Translations under genes and position numbers: made by a program
From: Bacillus sp. B1-b2
GTDB lineage: Bacteria; Bacillota; Bacilli; Bacillales; Cytobacillaceae
Direction of reading: 5' to 3'
DNA length: 64,000 bases
Assembly (NCBI RefSeq): GCF_009183415.1
Contig: NZ_WEHU01000021.1
Span: forward strand, 1 to 64,000
In this document: positions 61,388 through 64,000 of the stretch, piece after piece
Layout: every line of letters starts with the position of its first letter
Position numbering within the stretch: position 1 is the first letter of the stretch
The notes under the pieces: generated by a model
Told to the model about the DNA's origin: nothing
The model's database searches: none
Seen by the model: the letters and a program-made list of their open reading frames with translations, nothing else

Positions 61388-62851
61388 CTATAATTTATCT
61401 TGTACTTCACGAATCTTCTTATTAATATCTTCTATACACTGTCGTTTATTTTGCCAACATTCCTCGCTTAAATCTACGGGGTATTCTTCGGGATTTAAGG
61501 TGCGCTTATATTCACTCCATAGCAAGTTTAACTGCTCTTTTACTTTTTGTTGAATTTTCGCTAAGGGTACATGCTTGTAGTTGATTTTCCCTTCTTCTAT
61601 TACTGCATGATGTAAGTCAATGGCAACAAAGTTTGTAACAAATTTGCTGATATAAGGATGAATTGGATGAAACATTTTTAACCTCTCCATATTTATCTTT
61701 TCTTCCGCTAAAGTAATATAGTCTCCTTCTGCATGGTGATTCTCCCTATTAATAATGCGATAAACCCGTTTTCGCCCTGGTGTACTTATTTTCTCTGGAT
61801 TACCAGATATTTTTATGGTATCTCTCCACTCTCCACTCTCCATTTGCATACAAACAAGCTTATAAACTGCACCCAAGGCGGGTTGATCATATCCTGTAAT
61901 TAACTTAGTGCCAATTCCCCAAATATCAATTTTTGCTCCCTGTGCTTGTAAATTCACTATGGTGTACTCATCTAGGTCATTCGAGGCAATAATCTTCGTA
62001 TCTTTAAACCCTGCTTCATCGAGCATTTCTCTTGCTCTTTTAGATAGATAAGCCAAATCACCACTATCTAATCGAATGGCTTGAAAGTGTATCTTATCTC
62101 CCATTTCCTTTGCCACTTTAATGGCATTTGGTACCCCGGATTTGAGTGTATCGTACGTATCTACTAAGAATACACACTCTTTATGACTACTTGCATATTT
62201 TTTAAAAGCCTCATATTCATCTTGATATGCTTGAACGAGTGCATGTGCATGTGTACCTGCCACTGGAATACCAAATTTCTTCCCTGCACGCACATTACTA
62301 GTTGCTGAAAAACCGCCAATGAATGCTGCTCTTGTTCCCCAAATTGCCGCATCCATTTCTTGGGCCCTTCGTGTTCCAAATTCCATCGCCACTTGTTCTC
62401 CAATTACTTGTTTCATTCTTGCAGCTTTTGTGGCTATTAATGTTTGATAATTAACAATATTTAATAGAGCTGTTTCTATTAATTGAGCCTCTGCTAAAGG
62501 GGCTTCTACACGTAAAATAGGTTCATTCGCAAAAACAAGTTCTCCTTCTTGCATACAATAAATACTTCCTGTAAAGGTTAACGTATGCAAATACTGAAGA
62601 AAATCCTCCTTGTACCCCACTTCATTCCGTAAGTACTCTATGTCTTCTTCTGTAAAATGAAACTCTCTCATATATTCCACCATACGTTCTAAACCAGCGA
62701 AAATTGCAAATCCATTCTCAAATGGTAGCTTTCTAAAATAAAGCTCAAAGACAGCCTTTCGTTGATGAATTCCATCTCTCCAATAGGTTTCTATCATATT
62801 AATTTGATATAAATCAGTATGAAGCATGAGACTATTATCTTGATAATTCAT
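61388..62851 (-). CDS. pncB: Nicotinate phosphoribosyltransferase
   Basis: A 487-aa enzyme from ATG 62851 (8 bp after GGAGG; the longer TTG frame starts inside that Shine-Dalgarno sequence). It converts nicotinate, PRPP and ATP to nicotinate mononucleotide, the entry of the Preiss-Handler NAD salvage route. Typical blocks: LHTDLYQINMIETYWRDG, MEFGTRRAQEMDAAIWGTR, VAGTHAHALVQAYQDE, RLDSGDLAYLSKRAREML and GIGTKLITGYDQPALG. It lies between serA and the Nudix-NrtR-like gene on the same strand. The prs paralogue nearby could relate to its need for PRPP. Confidence 0.93.
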   Translation of the reverse strand: MNYQDNSLMLHTDLYQINMIETYWRDGIHQRKAVFELYFRKLPFENGFAIFAGLERMVEYMREFHFTEEDIEYLRNEVGYKEDFLQYLHTLTFTGSIYCMQEGELVFANEPILRVEAPLAEAQLIETALLNIVNYQTLIATKAARMKQVIGEQVAMEFGTRRAQEMDAAIWGTRAAFIGGFSATSNVRAGKKFGIPVAGTHAHALVQAYQDEYEAFKKYASSHKECVFLVDTYDTLKSGVPNAIKVAKEMGDKIHFQAIRLDSGDLAYLSKRAREMLDEAGFKDTKIIASNDLDEYTIVNLQAQGAKIDIWGIGTKLITGYDQPALGAVYKLVCMQMESGEWRDTIKISGNPEKISTPGRKRVYRIINRENHHAEGDYITLAEEKINMERLKMFHPIHPYISKFVTNFVAIDLHHAVIEEGKINYKHVPLAKIQQKVKEQLNLLWSEYKRTLNPEEYPVDLSEECWQNKRQCIEDINKKIREVQDKL

Positions 62852-63106
62852 CCTACATTCCTCCAACAGGATTATATTTTCTATGAGTGTTTATTTCAAA
62901 ACGTACTTTTTACGTCTAACTTAAGAGTATACAATTAGCTCGTTTTAGTAGCATCTATAAAATGTGGAAAATCTTTGCTCTTTATATAGATATCCCATCC
63001 TGTATCAAATCATTCTTACTTGAGTTCCTTTTATATTAAGAGACGAGAAAATCATGGAGTTACATATGATAAAAACATTCTATTTCGATACAATTGAGGT
63101 GATAAT
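62852..63106. other. Upstream region of pncB
   Basis: About 250 bp of non-coding sequence. A short dyad, ACGTA-CTTTT-TACGT (62901-62915), about 50 bp from the pncB start is a possible regulatory site. No gene was found. Confidence 0.35.
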
Positions 63107-63136
63107 CTAATTTGTAATTTACATATTACAAATTAG
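63107..63136. repeat. Perfect 12-6-12 inverted repeat between nrtR-like gene and pncB
   Basis: CTAATTTGTAAT (63107-63118) and ATTACAAATTAG (63125-63136). It is made almost only of A and T, with no T run after it on the minus strand, so it is more likely a protein-binding dyad or a structural element than a terminator. It could be an NrtR-type operator for pncB, but I do not know the local consensus. Confidence 0.5.
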
Positions 63137-63144
63137 AAAAAACT

Positions 63145-63177
63145 AAAAAAAAGGGAAAATTACATAAAGCAATTTCC
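63145..63177 (-). terminator. Terminator of the NrtR-like gene
   Basis: Arms GGAAAATT (63154-63161) and AATTTCC (63171-63177) with one bulge, followed on the minus strand by CTTTTTTTTAG. It starts 11 bp past the stop. Confidence 0.75.
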
Positions 63178-63187
63178 ACTTATAAAA

Positions 63188-63982
63188 TTAACGGTAAATA
63201 CTTTCTACTACTTCTACTTGATTAAATACATATAGTTGAGAAGGTCTAAAGGAATGCCTATTGGTTTTCTTTAGTGTTCCATCTATGTCTACTGCTTTTT
63301 CAATGAATGAAAGTTTTGGAGCTTTTGTAAAAAACACAGAATCATTTGAGATTTTTTGATCATCAGTAAAAAGTAAGAGCACTCTTTGTAATTCTGATAG
63401 AGTAAATTCCTTTGGAAGAAAGTTTTTTGCAATAGTTGTTGTCAACATTTCCTTTTTAATGAAAGCTAATGCATCCTTAATGATTTGATCATGGTCAAAA
63501 GCGAGATCTAATTTTGACACGGCTTCCATATCAATCAATTCTACTTCCGCTGCATCATCGCTTGCTCTTCTCTCTTTCAAGACATTTTCAGGAACGATTG
63601 CATAAAAAGCATTAGAAATCATCCACCCACGGGCATCTCTATCCACGTTGTCATATACAGCGAAATGCTTAATATGGAGACCTTCTATATTTGTTTCTTC
63701 TTTCAACTCTCTTCTAGCAGCTTCTAGTGCAGTCTCTTTATCTCCTGCATTTATAAATCCGCCTGGCAAAGCCCATTTCCCACCTTCCATATTTGGTCTT
63801 TTTTCCCTGTCTAAATCTGCTCGTTTTATAAGCATCATTTTTAACTTCATATGAGGAGGTGCCTTTTCTTCTGTCTTCTCTGAAATGATTGTGAACACAG
63901 TAATATCTGCTGTATATCCATCTGGTGTAATATACTTGGATGAATCGTAATGTTTAAGAACTTCATTTTGTGTATATTTCAT
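63188..63982 (-). CDS. Nudix domain / winged-helix regulator (NrtR-like)
   Basis: A 264-aa two-domain protein. Residues about 22-160 are Nudix (NMEGGKWALPGGFINAGDKE, ARRELKEETNIEG). The box keeps REL-x-EE but has two residues more than the standard spacing between GG and the first Glu. Residues about 175-262 are a winged-helix-like region (FTLSELQRVLLLFTDD, FIEKAVDIDGTLKKTNRHSF). Nudix plus wHTH is the NrtR layout, in which the Nudix part senses ADP-ribose or NAD-related metabolites and the wing binds DNA of NAD genes. Its neighbour pncB supports this. It could also be an active hydrolase. The ATG lies 19 bp from the window end and the gene is complete. Confidence 0.83.
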   Translation of the reverse strand: MKYTQNEVLKHYDSSKYITPDGYTADITVFTIISEKTEEKAPPHMKLKMMLIKRADLDREKRPNMEGGKWALPGGFINAGDKETALEAARRELKEETNIEGLHIKHFAVYDNVDRDARGWMISNAFYAIVPENVLKERRASDDAAEVELIDMEAVSKLDLAFDHDQIIKDALAFIKKEMLTTTIAKNFLPKEFTLSELQRVLLLFTDDQKISNDSVFFTKAPKLSFIEKAVDIDGTLKKTNRHSFRPSQLYVFNQVEVVESIYR

Positions 63983-64000
63983 TATTAAACCTCGTCGCTC

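Overview
The window is low-GC DNA from a spore-forming member of the Bacillaceae. The basis is AT-rich sequence, strong AGGAGG-type ribosome binding sites with many TTG and GTG starts, a dipicolinate synthase subunit A gene (spoVFA), lone Bacillus-type sensor kinases, CcpA cre boxes, Zur-like boxes and GC-rich relic repeats of a kind I recognise from Bacillus genomes. I do not assign a species. Most genes lie on the minus strand.

Layout. 0.1-7 kb: a small gene, a TetR regulator divergent from a 14-TM drug exporter, an operon for an ECF sigma factor, a PadR regulator and a SEDS-type (RodA/FtsW-like) membrane protein with an N-terminal HAAS-like domain, then a 12-TM MFS carrier. 7.2-18 kb: one 10.6-kb gene for a secreted adhesin-like protein with 28 tandem domains. 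Its LPNTG wall anchor lies in frame but behind a TAA codon. 18-24 kb: SGNH hydrolase, a solitary zinc-binding lipoprotein with two Zur-like boxes, a GAF-PAS kinase, an orphan spoVFA, and a band-7 protein coupled to a ribbon-helix-helix protein. 24.1-36.4 kb: an SNF2 helicase, a luciferase-like oxidoreductase, small enzymes, a solitary TnpB element, a chemoreceptor and an RsbW-like ATPase behind a candidate attenuator. Two inverted copies of a 394-bp repeat bracket this block.

36.4-49.3 kb: a carbohydrate region with a GH2 beta-galactosidase, a sugar ABC importer, a YesMN two-component system, a GH13 oligo-glucosidase and a LacI regulator, with cre boxes and perfect-palindrome operators. 49.4-57.4 kb: an MacB/FtsX-type ABC exporter with its BceRS-like two-component system and a dyad at its promoter, a tiny hydrophilic protein, and an ABC-2 exporter. 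57.5-64 kb: small genes, relic repeats, a PRPP synthetase paralogue with altered active-site loops, serA under a ZTP riboswitch, nicotinate phosphoribosyltransferase and an NrtR-like Nudix protein. This end reads as a PRPP, NAD salvage and one-carbon neighbourhood.

The observations I rate highest are the stop codon that separates the giant surface protein from its anchor, the PRPP synthetase paralogue lacking catalytic-loop residues, the inverted 394-bp repeats, the pseudoknot-plus-terminator leader at 35.4-35.5 kb, the ECF/PadR/HAAS-SEDS operon and the ZTP riboswitch on serA. No rRNA, tRNA, CRISPR array or prophage is visible.
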